From assembly GCA_028279885.1 (NCBI GenBank), contig JANQMX010000087.1, positions 1-47,885 on the forward strand: a stretch of DNA of 47,885 nt, in the 5' to 3' direction. The first letter of the stretch is position 1. Every line of letters starts with the position of its first letter. The position numbers and the translations under genes are program-made. Below the pieces are notes generated by a model that was given only the letters and a program-made list of their open reading frames with translations, was not told the DNA's origin and searched no databases. The DNA is from Rhodovibrionaceae bacterium. GTDB lineage: Bacteria > Pseudomonadota > Alphaproteobacteria > Kiloniellales > DSM-21159. Below, one piece after another: positions 1 to 8,468 of this stretch.

Positions 1-984
1 GTCGACGAGCCGCTGAAGATCGCTCTCGACATGACGGTTGAAGACGGCCGGCTGGTGCTTGACTTCACGCGCTCTTCAGCGGCCTGCAGCGGACCGGTCA
101 ACATCTCACGCGCCACGACGGTCGCAGCCTGCTATGTCGCGCTCAAACATGTTTTCGGCGATGTGCCTGCCAATGCCGGCGTGCTCGAGCCGATCGAGTT
201 TCGTATCGATCCCGACTCGCTGTTGGCGGTCACCGCGCCCAAGCCGGTGGGTGGCTATACCGAGACGATTCTCCGGCTGATCGACGTTGTCTTCCAGGCG
301 GTGGCACAAGCCGCCCCCACAGAGGCGATGGCCTGCGCCTACGGCACGATCAACGCACTCTCGCTCGCCGGTCACCGGAAGAATGGCGCCCGCTGGGTGA
401 TGTTCTCCTTCTTCGGTGGCGGCCATGGCGCGCACGGTTCGGGCGACGGCCTCAACCACGGCAACGCGCCGATTTCGACGGCAACCATCCCGCCGCTCGA
501 AATCCTCGAAGCGGCCTACCCGGTCCGCTTCACCCAGTGGGCCTTGCGGCCCGACTCCGGCGGCGCAGGTCAGTATCGCGGCGGGCTCGGCGCGGTCTAC
601 GAGATCGAGCTTCTGGAGGAGCAGGCCGACGTTTTCCTGTTCGGCGAGCGCGGCAAATACCCGCCACGCGGAATTGTCGGCGCCGGCGATGGCGCGCTCA
701 ACCGCTTCCAGTACCAGCAGGACGATGGCGAGCACGCGCCACCCATGGCCTCCAAGATGCTCGGCATCGATCTGCGGCGCGGACAGCGGCTGCGGCTCGA
801 AACGCCCGGCGGTGGCGGCTGGGGCGAGGCCCGGCAGAGAGACCCCGAAGCGATCGCGGCGGATGTGAGCGCCGGTTTCGTCAGTCCCGAGAGCGCACGC
901 GCCCTCTATGCCGTCGTCATTGATGAAAACGGGATCGTCGATGCGCAGGCAACGGCCGCGCTGCGGATGCGGGAGGTCGCGTGA
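1..984 (+). CDS. hyuB: Hydantoinase B / 5-oxoprolinase-type subunit, 5'-truncated by window edge
   Basis: The frame is open from base 1, so the N-terminal part lies outside the window; 327 codons remain of a family usually about 550-580 residues long. The protein is the B subunit of an ATP-dependent N-methylhydantoinase / 5-oxoprolinase / acetone-carboxylase-like enzyme, a cytoplasmic partner of HyuA, which follows at once. Family signs are the glycine-rich blocks GGGHGAHGSGDG and PDSGGAGQYRGGLG and the C-terminal TPGGGGWG segment. Its TGA overlaps the HyuA start by one base, so the two subunits are translationally coupled. The substrate is not decided by sequence: hydantoins, oxoproline and related cyclic amides are all possible for this family. 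Confidence 0.9.
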   Translation, partial: VDEPLKIALDMTVEDGRLVLDFTRSSAACSGPVNISRATTVAACYVALKHVFGDVPANAGVLEPIEFRIDPDSLLAVTAPKPVGGYTETILRLIDVVFQAVAQAAPTEAMACAYGTINALSLAGHRKNGARWVMFSFFGGGHGAHGSGDGLNHGNAPISTATIPPLEILEAAYPVRFTQWALRPDSGGAGQYRGGLGAVYEIELLEEQADVFLFGERGKYPPRGIVGAGDGALNRFQYQQDDGEHAPPMASKMLGIDLRRGQRLRLETPGGGGWGEARQRDPEAIAADVSAGFVSPESARALYAVVIDENGIVDAQATAALRMREVA

Positions 985-3038
985 TGGGCGATGCGGCCTA
1001 TGTGATCGGCGTCGACGTCGGCGGCACCTTCACCGATGTCTTCGTTCACGACGAGAAATCCGGAACGGTTTCGACCGTCAAGGTGCCCTCGACTCGAGGC
1101 GACCAATCGAAGGGGTTTATCGAGGGTATCAGCAGCAAGGTCGACGATTTCGCGAGCATCCGGACGGTGATCCACGGCACGACCGTGGGGACCAACGCAT
1201 TGCTTGAACGAAAGGGCGCCAGAACCGGTATCATTACCACCGAGGGCTTTCGGGATGTGTTGGAAATGCGCCGGCGCGACCGGCCAACGACCTGGGGCCT
1301 TAGAAGCCATTTCGAACCGGTCGTGGCGCGCCGGGATCGGCTGGAGGTCTCCGAACGGGTGCTCGCCGATGGAACCGTCTTGCAAGCGGTCGATGCCGAG
1401 GAGGTCCGCGGGCAAGCGAGTGCGCTGATCGAAGCCGGCTGCGACTCGGTCTGCGTTTTCTTCATCAACGGCTATGCCAACGCAGCCAACGAGCAACAGG
1501 CCGTCGAGGCGGTGCGCTCGGTCTGGCCCACGGCCTATGTGACCGCCGCCACCGAGATCCTGCCCGAAATCCGCGAGTTCGAGCGTCTTTCGACGGCAAC
1601 GCTCAACGCCTATCTCCAACCGGTCGTTTCCTCCTATCTCGACCGGCTGCAGGACGGCCTCCGGCAGAGGGACTTTGCCGGCGACATCCTGATCGTTCAG
1701 TCCAATGGCGGGGTGATGTCCGTTGATACCGCCAAGAGCTATCCGGTGCGCACCGCCCTTTCGGGACCGGCCGCGGGCGTGATCGCGGCCAAGGCCATCG
1801 CCGAAGCGGCGGGCTTCGACAACATCATCACCTGCGACATGGGAGGCACCTCCTTCGACGTCTCGCTTGTCGCCGAGAACGAGGCCGCGCTGGCACCGCA
1901 AACGGCAATCGATTTCGGTATGGTGGTCCGGACACCGATGATCGAGATCACCACGATCGGCGCCGGCGGTGGCTCCATCGCGACGGTGGATGTCAGCGGA
2001 CTGCTGCAGGTCGGCCCGGAATCGGCGGGCTCGGATCCCGGACCGGCCTGCTATGGCCTAGGCAACGATCGCCCCACCGTGACCGATGCCAATCTCGTGC
2101 TGGGCCGGATCAACCCGGACCGGCCGATCGGCGGCAAGCTTGATCGCCTCGATGTGGAGGCGGCGCGGCAAGCCATCGCCACCCATGTCAGCGACCCGCT
2201 CGGACTGTCGGTGGAAGAGGCGGCCGAAGCCATCCTCCGGGTCGCCAACGCCAAGATGGCCGGTGCGATCCGGCTCGTCTCCATCGAGAAAGGGCATGAT
2301 CCGGCGAAGTTCGCGGCGATGCCGTTCGGCGGCGGCGGGGCCTTGCACACCGGGGCGCTGATCAAGGAAGTCGGGCTCGCCTCGGCGCTGGTGCCGCGAT
2401 TTCCCGGCGTCACCTCGGCGCTCGGCTGTGTTGTCGCCGATATGCGCCACGACCGCGTTCAGACCGTCAACGCGATGCTGGACAGGCTCGACGCGGCCGC
2501 GCTTGGCCGGGAGATGTTGGCCGTTGCGGAAACCACCGAGCAACTGGTTCGCCGCGCAGGCATCGCGTTTGAGCGCATCGATCGGCTGTATGAGTTCGAC
2601 ATGCTCTACATGGGCCAGACGCACACAGTCGTCGTTTCGATAGACATGCCCGAGACCGGACTGACCACCGAGGCGATGAGCGCGGCCTTCGATGCGGCCT
2701 ACAAGGAGGCTTACGGGCGCCTGCTCGACGACATCGCGGTTCGAGTCATGAACTATCGGGTCATCGTGATTGGCCGCCGGCCGCATTTCGACATGTCCGC
2801 GCTTGCGCCTCAGGATGGCAAGCCGGCCGCGGACTGCCGCATCGGAACGCGGCGCGTCTATGTCGATGGCGCGTTCCATGAGACGGCCATCTACGAAAGG
2901 CTGTCGCTCGCCGTCGGCGAAACGGTCGCCGGTCCGGCCATCCTCGAACAGCCGGACACGACCATTCTGATCGATCCGGGCCTTGCGGGGCGGGTCGATG
3001 AATTCGGCAATATGATCATCACGTCCAGGGATTCCTGA
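984..3038 (+). CDS. hyuA: Hydantoinase A / 5-oxoprolinase-type ATP-dependent subunit
   Basis: This 684-residue protein has the normal length for HyuA. The N-terminal actin-like phosphate-binding loop reads GVDVGGTFTDVF. The central hydantoinase A domain carries SGPAAGV and CDMGGTSFDVSLV, and GAGGGSIA and FGGGGALHTGAL follow further on. With HyuB it would use ATP to open a cyclic amide such as hydantoin or 5-oxoproline. ATG 984 is chosen over GTG 981 because GGGAGG at 971-976 is then 7 bases away. It ends two bases before the isochorismatase-fold gene, so hyuB-hyuA and the next two genes form one operon. Confidence 0.92.
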   Translation: MGDAAYVIGVDVGGTFTDVFVHDEKSGTVSTVKVPSTRGDQSKGFIEGISSKVDDFASIRTVIHGTTVGTNALLERKGARTGIITTEGFRDVLEMRRRDRPTTWGLRSHFEPVVARRDRLEVSERVLADGTVLQAVDAEEVRGQASALIEAGCDSVCVFFINGYANAANEQQAVEAVRSVWPTAYVTAATEILPEIREFERLSTATLNAYLQPVVSSYLDRLQDGLRQRDFAGDILIVQSNGGVMSVDTAKSYPVRTALSGPAAGVIAAKAIAEAAGFDNIITCDMGGTSFDVSLVAENEAALAPQTAIDFGMVVRTPMIEITTIGAGGGSIATVDVSGLLQVGPESAGSDPGPACYGLGNDRPTVTDANLVLGRINPDRPIGGKLDRLDVEAARQAIATHVSDPLGLSVEEAAEAILRVANAKMAGAIRLVSIEKGHDPAKFAAMPFGGGGALHTGALIKEVGLASALVPRFPGVTSALGCVVADMRHDRVQTVNAMLDRLDAAALGREMLAVAETTEQLVRRAGIAFERIDRLYEFDMLYMGQTHTVVVSIDMPETGLTTEAMSAAFDAAYKEAYGRLLDDIAVRVMNYRVIVIGRRPHFDMSALAPQDGKPAADCRIGTRRVYVDGAFHETAIYERLSLAVGETVAGPAILEQPDTTILIDPGLAGRVDEFGNMIITSRDS

Positions 3039-3039
3039 C

Positions 3040-3654
3040 ATGGCAAATACTGCATTCGATCCACGATCGACGGGTCTGCTGATCGTCGATCTCCAGAACG
3101 ATTTCCTGCATCCCGAAGGCGCCTACGCCCGCGGCGAGCAAGTAAGCGCTGACATCGCTGCCTTGCCGCAGCGCGTCCTGCCCGTCGCCGAGGCTCTGCG
3201 GGCAAGGGGGGGCTGGGTTGTCTCCACCCAGTTCACGCTGGTGCCCGGCAAAGGCGGCGAACCGCTCATCTCTCCGCATCTGAAGGCGCTCAGACCATTC
3301 CTCGACAAGGGCGATTTCTGTCCCGGTGCCTGGGGACACCAGTTGGTCGACAGACTGCAACCGGCCGATCTGACGATTGAAAAGGTTGCCTATTCGGCCT
3401 TCTACATGACGCGGACGGAATGGGTGCTGCGCAAGGTGGGCATCGACAGGCTGATCGTCTGCGGCATCGTGACGAATGGCGGTGTGGCGTCCACCGTGCG
3501 CGACGCGCATGTGCGCGATTTTCGCACCTATGTGCTGTCCGACGGCTGCGCCGCCTTCAAGCCCGAGGTCCATGACCACGCCATTGCCGATCTCTCGACG
3601 ATCAGTACGGCCCTGACCTGTGCGGACGCTGTGACGATGATTGAAGAGGCCTGA
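3040..3654 (+). CDS. Isochorismatase-fold hydrolase lacking the catalytic Cys
   Basis: A 204-residue single-domain protein of the isochorismatase/cysteine hydrolase superfamily. The catalytic Asp (D17 in VDLQNDF) and Lys (K115 in EKVAYSAF) are present. The usual TNxCV nucleophile motif reads TNGGV, with Gly148 where amidases such as N-carbamoylsarcosine amidase have Cys. True isochorismatases (EntB, PhzD) also have Gly there, so the fold can work without the thiol, but a standard cysteine amidase mechanism is not available. The gene follows hyuA by one base and precedes a flavoprotein by one base. It probably acts on the product of HyuAB or on a side branch. The substrate is unknown. Confidence 0.85.
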   Translation: MANTAFDPRSTGLLIVDLQNDFLHPEGAYARGEQVSADIAALPQRVLPVAEALRARGGWVVSTQFTLVPGKGGEPLISPHLKALRPFLDKGDFCPGAWGHQLVDRLQPADLTIEKVAYSAFYMTRTEWVLRKVGIDRLIVCGIVTNGGVASTVRDAHVRDFRTYVLSDGCAAFKPEVHDHAIADLSTISTALTCADAVTMIEEA

Positions 3655-3655
3655 C

Positions 3656-5050
3656 ATGGCCGATGTGGTCTTCGAAGCCCCGCCTGCAACCGACATCGAA
3701 GCGGACGTCGTCATCGTTGGCGCGGGGGCTTGCGGCCTCACGGCTGCCCTGGCGGCACGGGAGGCGGGTCGCGAGGTGCTCGTGCTTGAGCGCGACAGCT
3801 CGCCTTCAGGCTCGACCTCGATGTCGTCCGGCTTCGTGCCCGCACCCGGCACGCGGTTTCAGGCGGCGATCGGCGTGGACGATGACGACGCCGAACGCTT
3901 CATCGAAGACATCATGGCCAAGTCGCACGGCACCTCCGATGCGCGGCTGGCAAGACTGGCCGCTTCGACGATTGCCGAAGCCGTCGAATGGCTGTCGGAA
4001 TCGGCCAACTGCGACTGGCACGTGCTCGACGATTTCCTTTATCCCGGCCATAGCCGGCACCGGATGCATGCGGTGTCCGAAAAGACCGGCGCAGCGATGG
4101 AGGCCCGCCTTCTGGCCGCGGCCATAGCGGCCGATATCGCCCCGGTGACCGGCGCGACCGTCGACAGGCTTTATGCCGAGGGTCGGCGCATACGGGCGGT
4201 CGGGGCGGTGCGTCCCGACGGACAGACGGAGATCATCGGCTGCGACAGGCTGATCCTGGCCTGCAACGGTTATGGCGGCAACCGCGCGATGGTCGAACGC
4301 TTCATACCGGAGATCAGTGGCGGCCTCTACTATAGCCACCAGGGCAATACCGGCCACGCCATCGCGTGGGGCGAAACGTTGGGCGCCCAACTTCAGCATC
4401 TTTCGGGCTATCAGGGTCACGCGTCGGTTGCGCAGCCCCACAACGTCCTGATCTCCTGGGCGCTGATGATGGAAGGCGGCGTCCAGGTGAATAGCGATGG
4501 CCGCCGCTTTGCCGCGGAAAACGAAGGCTATTCGGAACAGGCAACCCGGGTTCTGGCCCAGCCGGGCGGGGTTGCCTGGAACGTCTATGATGAAAAGCGC
4601 CACCGGTTTGCGATGGAGGGGTTTCCCGACTATCGCGAGGCGGCGGCAGCCGGCGCCATCCGTTCCGGCGAGGATGTCGCCGCGCTGGCGGCGGCGACCG
4701 GACTGTCCGCCGATGCCTTGGCCGAAACGATCACCGAGGTTGCCGATCTCGCCCGCTCCGGCGGCCTCGACGGCTTTGGCCGCGACTTCACCGGCATCGC
4801 GCCACTCGAGCCGCCGTTTCATGCGGTCAAGGTGACCGGCGCGCTGTTTCACACGCAGGGCGGGCTGGTGATCGGCGACGATGCCCGCGTGCTGCATCGC
4901 GACGGCACGCCTTTTGACAATCTCTACGCAGGTGGCGGCGCGGCCTGCGGCGTGTCGGGGCCGGCCGTTGACGGCTATCTGTCCGGCAACGGCCTTTTGA
5001 CGGCGATCGCGTTCGGTTATCTGGCTGGTCGCAACGCCGCCGCCCTTTGA
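3656..5050 (+). CDS. FAD-dependent oxidoreductase, fumarate reductase / ketosteroid dehydrogenase-like
   Basis: A 464-residue flavoprotein. The N-terminal Rossmann dinucleotide motif is VVIVGAGACGLTAA (about residues 15-28), followed by LVLERDSSPSGSTSMSSG. The FAD-contacting end is NLYAGGGAACGVSGPAVDGYLSGNGL, as in the FAD_binding_2 family (fumarate reductase flavoproteins, 3-ketosteroid dehydrogenases). ATG 3656 is preferred over the in-frame TTG 3641, which would overlap the previous gene. It is the last gene of the hyu operon and stops nine bases from the convergent TRAP permease. It likely carries out a dehydrogenation or C=C reduction on a pathway acid. No signal peptide is visible, so it is probably cytoplasmic. 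Confidence 0.85.
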   Translation: MADVVFEAPPATDIEADVVIVGAGACGLTAALAAREAGREVLVLERDSSPSGSTSMSSGFVPAPGTRFQAAIGVDDDDAERFIEDIMAKSHGTSDARLARLAASTIAEAVEWLSESANCDWHVLDDFLYPGHSRHRMHAVSEKTGAAMEARLLAAAIAADIAPVTGATVDRLYAEGRRIRAVGAVRPDGQTEIIGCDRLILACNGYGGNRAMVERFIPEISGGLYYSHQGNTGHAIAWGETLGAQLQHLSGYQGHASVAQPHNVLISWALMMEGGVQVNSDGRRFAAENEGYSEQATRVLAQPGGVAWNVYDEKRHRFAMEGFPDYREAAAAGAIRSGEDVAALAAATGLSADALAETITEVADLARSGGLDGFGRDFTGIAPLEPPFHAVKVTGALFHTQGGLVIGDDARVLHRDGTPFDNLYAGGGAACGVSGPAVDGYLSGNGLLTAIAFGYLAGRNAAAL

Positions 5051-5058
5051 GCGAGCTG

Positions 5059-6366
5059 CTACATCAGGCTCGGCAGGAATAGAACGAGGGTGGGAAAGGC
5101 GATCAGCAATCCGAGCGTGAGCAGGTCCATGAGCAGGAACGGCGTCACGCCGGCAAACACCTCCTCGAGGCGCAAGGGTACGGGCGAAGCGCTGCGCACG
5201 ACATAGACATTCAGCCCGATAGGCGGGGTGATCAGGCTGATCTCGGCCAGCTTGATGGCGATGATACCGAGCCAGATGGGATCGTAGCCGACCGAGGTCA
5301 GGATCGGGAACATGACCGGCAACGTCATCACCATGATCGCGATGGGATCGATGAGCATGCCGAGGATCAGGTAGATCAGCGCAAAGCCCAGAAGATAGGC
5401 GATGGGCGGCAGGTCCAGGCCGATCATCCAGTCGGTGATGTCGCCCAGAAGGCCGGTGTAGGTCAGGAACCGGGCAAAGATGATCCCACCGATCACGATG
5501 ATGAAGATGGTCGAGGTGGTGACGCCGGCGTCCTTGAAGGTTTCCACCAGGGTGCGCCCGGTCAGCTTGCGTTTGAAGGCAATGATCAGAAACGCACCGA
5601 ACGCGCCCACGGCCCCCGCGTAGGTCGGCACGAAGAAACCCAGATAGATTCCACCGAGCACCAGCAGGAAGAGTGCGCCAATGCCCCAAACGCCTTTCAG
5701 CGCGTTCCATTTCTCGCGCCGTGTGATGTTGAGTTCGGGCGTCGGTGCCAGATGCGGCCAGCGCTTGGCGATGATGTAGATGCCGACAAGATAGACGGCG
5801 GCCGACAGGATACCCGGCACCAGACCCGCGACGAGCAATTGAGCCACCGATTGTTCGGTGATCACGGCATAGACGATGACGAGGATGGAGGGCGGGATCA
5901 GCGAGGCCAGCGTTCCCGATGCCGCAATGCAGCCGGACGACAAGCGCTTGTCATAGCCGAACCGCGTCATCTCCGGCATGGCCATCCGCGTGAAGACGGC
6001 GGCGTTGACGATCGTCGACCCGCTGGCTGCACCAAAGACCGCAGACGCAAGCGTCGTCGCCATCGCCATGCCGCCGGCAATCTTGCCGAGCCAGGCATAG
6101 GCCGCTCGATAGAGGTCCCTGGTCAGGCCGGCTTGCGTTGCCAGAGCTCCCATCAAAACGAACAGCGGGATGACCGCGAGCGTAAAGGAATTGGTCGTTG
6201 AAAAGGGGACCGTTGCGATCTGCGCCAGAGCCGCATGCGGGTTGACGGCGAGGAGAATGCCGACGAAGCCGCCAAGACCCAGCACGACGCCGATATGGAC
6301 GCCGCACACCAGCATGACGACCATGAGTGTGGCGACGACGACGCCGGCTGTGGCTGGATCGAGCAT
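5059..6366 (-). CDS. dctM: TRAP transporter large permease (DctM family)
   Basis: A 435-residue polytopic inner-membrane protein of normal DctM length, hydrophobic throughout with about a dozen predicted spans. Family signs include the TRAP large subunit segments GAASGSTIVNAAVFTRMAMPEM, SGCIAASGTLASLIPPS and the C-terminal PPIGLNVYVV. It is the ion-coupled channel part of the transporter whose small subunit and periplasmic receptor lie just upstream on the same strand (dctP-dctQ-dctM). It converges on the hyu operon with only 8 bases between stops. Co-location suggests that it imports the compound used by those enzymes, but this is inference. Confidence 0.93.
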   Translation of the reverse strand: MLDPATAGVVVATLMVVMLVCGVHIGVVLGLGGFVGILLAVNPHAALAQIATVPFSTTNSFTLAVIPLFVLMGALATQAGLTRDLYRAAYAWLGKIAGGMAMATTLASAVFGAASGSTIVNAAVFTRMAMPEMTRFGYDKRLSSGCIAASGTLASLIPPSILVIVYAVITEQSVAQLLVAGLVPGILSAAVYLVGIYIIAKRWPHLAPTPELNITRREKWNALKGVWGIGALFLLVLGGIYLGFFVPTYAGAVGAFGAFLIIAFKRKLTGRTLVETFKDAGVTTSTIFIIVIGGIIFARFLTYTGLLGDITDWMIGLDLPPIAYLLGFALIYLILGMLIDPIAIMVMTLPVMFPILTSVGYDPIWLGIIAIKLAEISLITPPIGLNVYVVRSASPVPLRLEEVFAGVTPFLLMDLLTLGLLIAFPTLVLFLPSLM

Positions 6367-6379
6367 CGGCGGGATGTCT

Positions 6380-6919
6380 TTACTTTTCGGCGCTCAAGTC
6401 GAGAGGCTGACGGTCGTTGGGCGGCGGCGCACCGGTTCGGACCCTGCCGATATCGATGATCAGATCGATAACGAGCCGAAAGATCAGCAGGCCGGTGCCG
6501 GCCACCAGGATGAATCGGGCCGGCCAGAGCGGCATCCGAATCAGTCCGAAGGTGGCTTCGCCGATCTGCAAGGAAAAGCGCGCCTCGTTGATCGCCTGCC
6601 ACAAAAGCAGCGAGAAAAAGATCAGCGCGGCAATATCGGTAATCACATCCAGGAAGGCGCGGCCGCGCGGCGGCAGGCGGTGGTAGAACAGTTCGACGCG
6701 GATATGAGCCCGGCGGATTTGCGCATAGGCCAAGGCGCCGAAAACAATCAGCACCATCGTGCTTTCGGTCAGCTCACGCGGCCCCGGCACAGGGATCGAC
6801 AGCATCTGCGTGCCAATGACATCGGCAACCCCCAGAAACATCGACATCATCATGCCGAGGCCTCCGACAAGCAGAACGCCGAGGGCAAGACGTTCACTGA
6901 GAACCGATAGTCTGTGCAC
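6380..6919 (-). CDS. dctQ: TRAP transporter small permease (DctQ family)
   Basis: A 179-residue membrane protein with four hydrophobic segments, the usual DctQ topology. The first is around residues 10-30 (LALGVLLVGGLGMMMSMFLG), and the middle segment TESTMVLIVFGALAYAQIRR followed by HIRVELFYHRLP is typical of the family. The start is GTG; an ATG alternative lies about 22 codons inside but would remove the first span. It sits 13 bases upstream of dctM and 79 bases downstream of dctP, with a strong inverted repeat in that gap. Confidence 0.9.
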   Translation of the reverse strand: MHRLSVLSERLALGVLLVGGLGMMMSMFLGVADVIGTQMLSIPVPGPRELTESTMVLIVFGALAYAQIRRAHIRVELFYHRLPPRGRAFLDVITDIAALIFFSLLLWQAINEARFSLQIGEATFGLIRMPLWPARFILVAGTGLLIFRLVIDLIIDIGRVRTGAPPPNDRQPLDLSAEK

Positions 6920-6950
6920 GGGCGCGCCCCGATAACAGATAAAGGGGACA

Positions 6951-6983
6951 AAAGGGCCGGGCCCGATAAGGGCCCGGCCCTTT
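6951..6983 (-). terminator. Intercistronic hairpin / attenuating terminator after dctP
   Basis: A perfect inverted repeat with 14-base arms (6951-6964 and 6970-6983) and a five-base GATAA loop, rich in G and C. On the minus strand the hairpin ends in TTTT, so it can act as an intrinsic terminator or partial attenuator. It lies between the receptor gene and the two permease genes, where it would leave more receptor than permease message. Confidence 0.8.
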
Positions 6984-6998
6984 CAAATGCGATACAGC

Positions 6999-8018
6999 TT
7001 ACTCGGCTTTCTTGGTCTTCCAATACTCCGCGACCTCACGGGCTGCGTCGCCCATGCCGCGCTTGTCCATGTCGTCGATCCAGGCCTGAAGCAGGTCCGG
7101 CGCCATCTCCTGCCATTTGGCCAGTTCTGCCTCGGGCATCGGCTTGACCGTTCCGCCGGCCGCGACGATGGCCGCTTCCGCTTCGGTTTCGATCTTGTCG
7201 ATCAGATCGATGTAGTCGCGGCCCGCCTGATCGGCGAGCTCGAGAATGGCGGCCTGGTCTTCGGCGGAAATGCGGTCCCAAACCCGCTGGTTGATCACGA
7301 TCAGATGGCCGGCGATCGATGCGACCGGTCCACAGCTGTAGGTACCGGGCTCATAAAGCCGCATAGCAAGGATGTTGCCGCGGTTGATGAAGGAATAGTC
7401 GATCGCACCACGCTGCAAGGCTTCATAAATCTCGCCGACGCTGACCGACACCGGAACCGCACCGATGGCCTGATGGATCTTGGGAACGTCGGCGCCAAAC
7501 GCACGCAGCTTCTTCCCTTCGAGCGCGGCAATGCTGGTGCAGCTGGCGTCGGGACCCGTCAGATAATAGCTGCCGAGCGGTTGGTGGAACAGGAACTTCA
7601 CACCGAAGCGATCGAGTTCCTCCTGAAAGTACGGCAGATCCTGCGCTGCCGCCGCCGAGATTTCGAGCGCCTGACGCGGCGAGTCGAAGATGAACGGCGA
7701 CTGATAGGCACGCCAGAAGAGAAGTTGCTCGGGATGATAGGCAGGCACGATGGCGGCCATGTCGATGGCTTGCCGGCCCGTCAGTGTCAGCAGCTCCGGT
7801 CCTGCGCCCAAGCCGCCGGCAAATGTGATCTCGATCTTCACACGGCCGTCGGTTGCCTCTTCAACGGCGGCCGCGAAATCCTTCTCGACCTGCAGATACT
7901 GCGAGTCGCCCAGATAATGGCCCCAGCGCAGCGTCACCTCTTCTGCCCAGGCTGCCCCGGCAGCGAAGATCGGCACGACAGCCGATAGCGCCAGCGCGCT
8001 TTTCAAGCGTTTCATCAT
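6999..8018 (-). CDS. dctP: TRAP transporter periplasmic substrate-binding protein (DctP family)
   Basis: A 339-residue exported receptor. An n-region MMKRLK and a hydrophobic core end at AWA before EEVTLRWGHYLG, giving a clear signal peptide of about 25 residues. The mature part has DctP family features: a short first strand, FAAAVEEATDGRVKIEITFAGGLG, and the GDDP-like central region where the conserved Arg contacts a carboxylate. It is the first gene of the minus-strand TRAP operon. GGGAG lies about nine bases before the ATG pair. The ligand is unknown; most DctP receptors bind organic acids. Confidence 0.92.
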   Translation of the reverse strand: MMKRLKSALALSAVVPIFAAGAAWAEEVTLRWGHYLGDSQYLQVEKDFAAAVEEATDGRVKIEITFAGGLGAGPELLTLTGRQAIDMAAIVPAYHPEQLLFWRAYQSPFIFDSPRQALEISAAAAQDLPYFQEELDRFGVKFLFHQPLGSYYLTGPDASCTSIAALEGKKLRAFGADVPKIHQAIGAVPVSVSVGEIYEALQRGAIDYSFINRGNILAMRLYEPGTYSCGPVASIAGHLIVINQRVWDRISAEDQAAILELADQAGRDYIDLIDKIETEAEAAIVAAGGTVKPMPEAELAKWQEMAPDLLQAWIDDMDKRGMGDAAREVAEYWKTKKAE

Positions 8019-8468
8019 GGAAAAATACTCCCTGTCATTGTTCTTGCGCCCGGTGCGGTCGGGCTCTCCTTAGGCTATGGCGACGCCTCCGCAGCGCATC
8101 TCATTCCACATACGGGCGAAGCGCGTCGCGCGTCGTCACGATGCCGGGGATGCCTTCCAGCCGGATCGCCCATACGGACCATGATAAGACAGGCCAGCCA
8201 CGTTTCATACAGGTTAGCACCCTATAAAACAGACATATAGTCATCTTGCCGAACCCTGTTGTCAACGCGGTTCGGTGCTTGCCGCCCCGGAAACCCGATT
8301 GCTGCGTGGCATTGTTACGCCAACGGTCAAGCCAGGGCTAAGATGGCTGGGTGGGAACCAGTCTCTGCCAAGGACAGCCCCTTCATGCCGCGACGGGCCG
8401 AGGTGACCTGTCGCTTTGTCGCAACCGGTGAGCCTGATACGCTGAAGCGACCAGAGAGGATAAGCAGT
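8019..8468. other. Divergent regulatory region between TRAP operon and lacI-type gene
   Basis: About 450 bases without a convincing gene. It holds a candidate minus-strand promoter, an inverted repeat CCGAACC (8250-8256) with GGTTCGG (8270-8276), and a long leader for the LacI-type gene. A reading frame in phase with the regulator continues upstream to 8259, but its codons (MSTRFGACRP...) show no domain, and a Shine-Dalgarno at 8455-8460 argues for the later start. Confidence 0.6.
8239..8276 (-). promoter_or_regulatory. Candidate TRAP promoter overlapped by inverted repeat
   Basis: On the minus strand TTGACA (complement of 8261-8266) is followed after about 17-20 bases by GACTAT/TATATG, a reasonable sigma-70-like promoter pointing to dctP. 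The arms CCGAACC and GGTTCGG, 13 bases apart, flank the -35 element, so a dimeric repressor bound there would block it. Neither the regulator nor the start site is shown by sequence. Confidence 0.35.

Noticed and set aside
3806-5710. Long open frame of 634 codons on the minus strand
   Set aside because: It runs antisense to the flavoprotein gene and overlaps the TRAP permease; composition is Arg/His/Gly-rich as expected from the opposite strand of GC-rich genes, with no domain.
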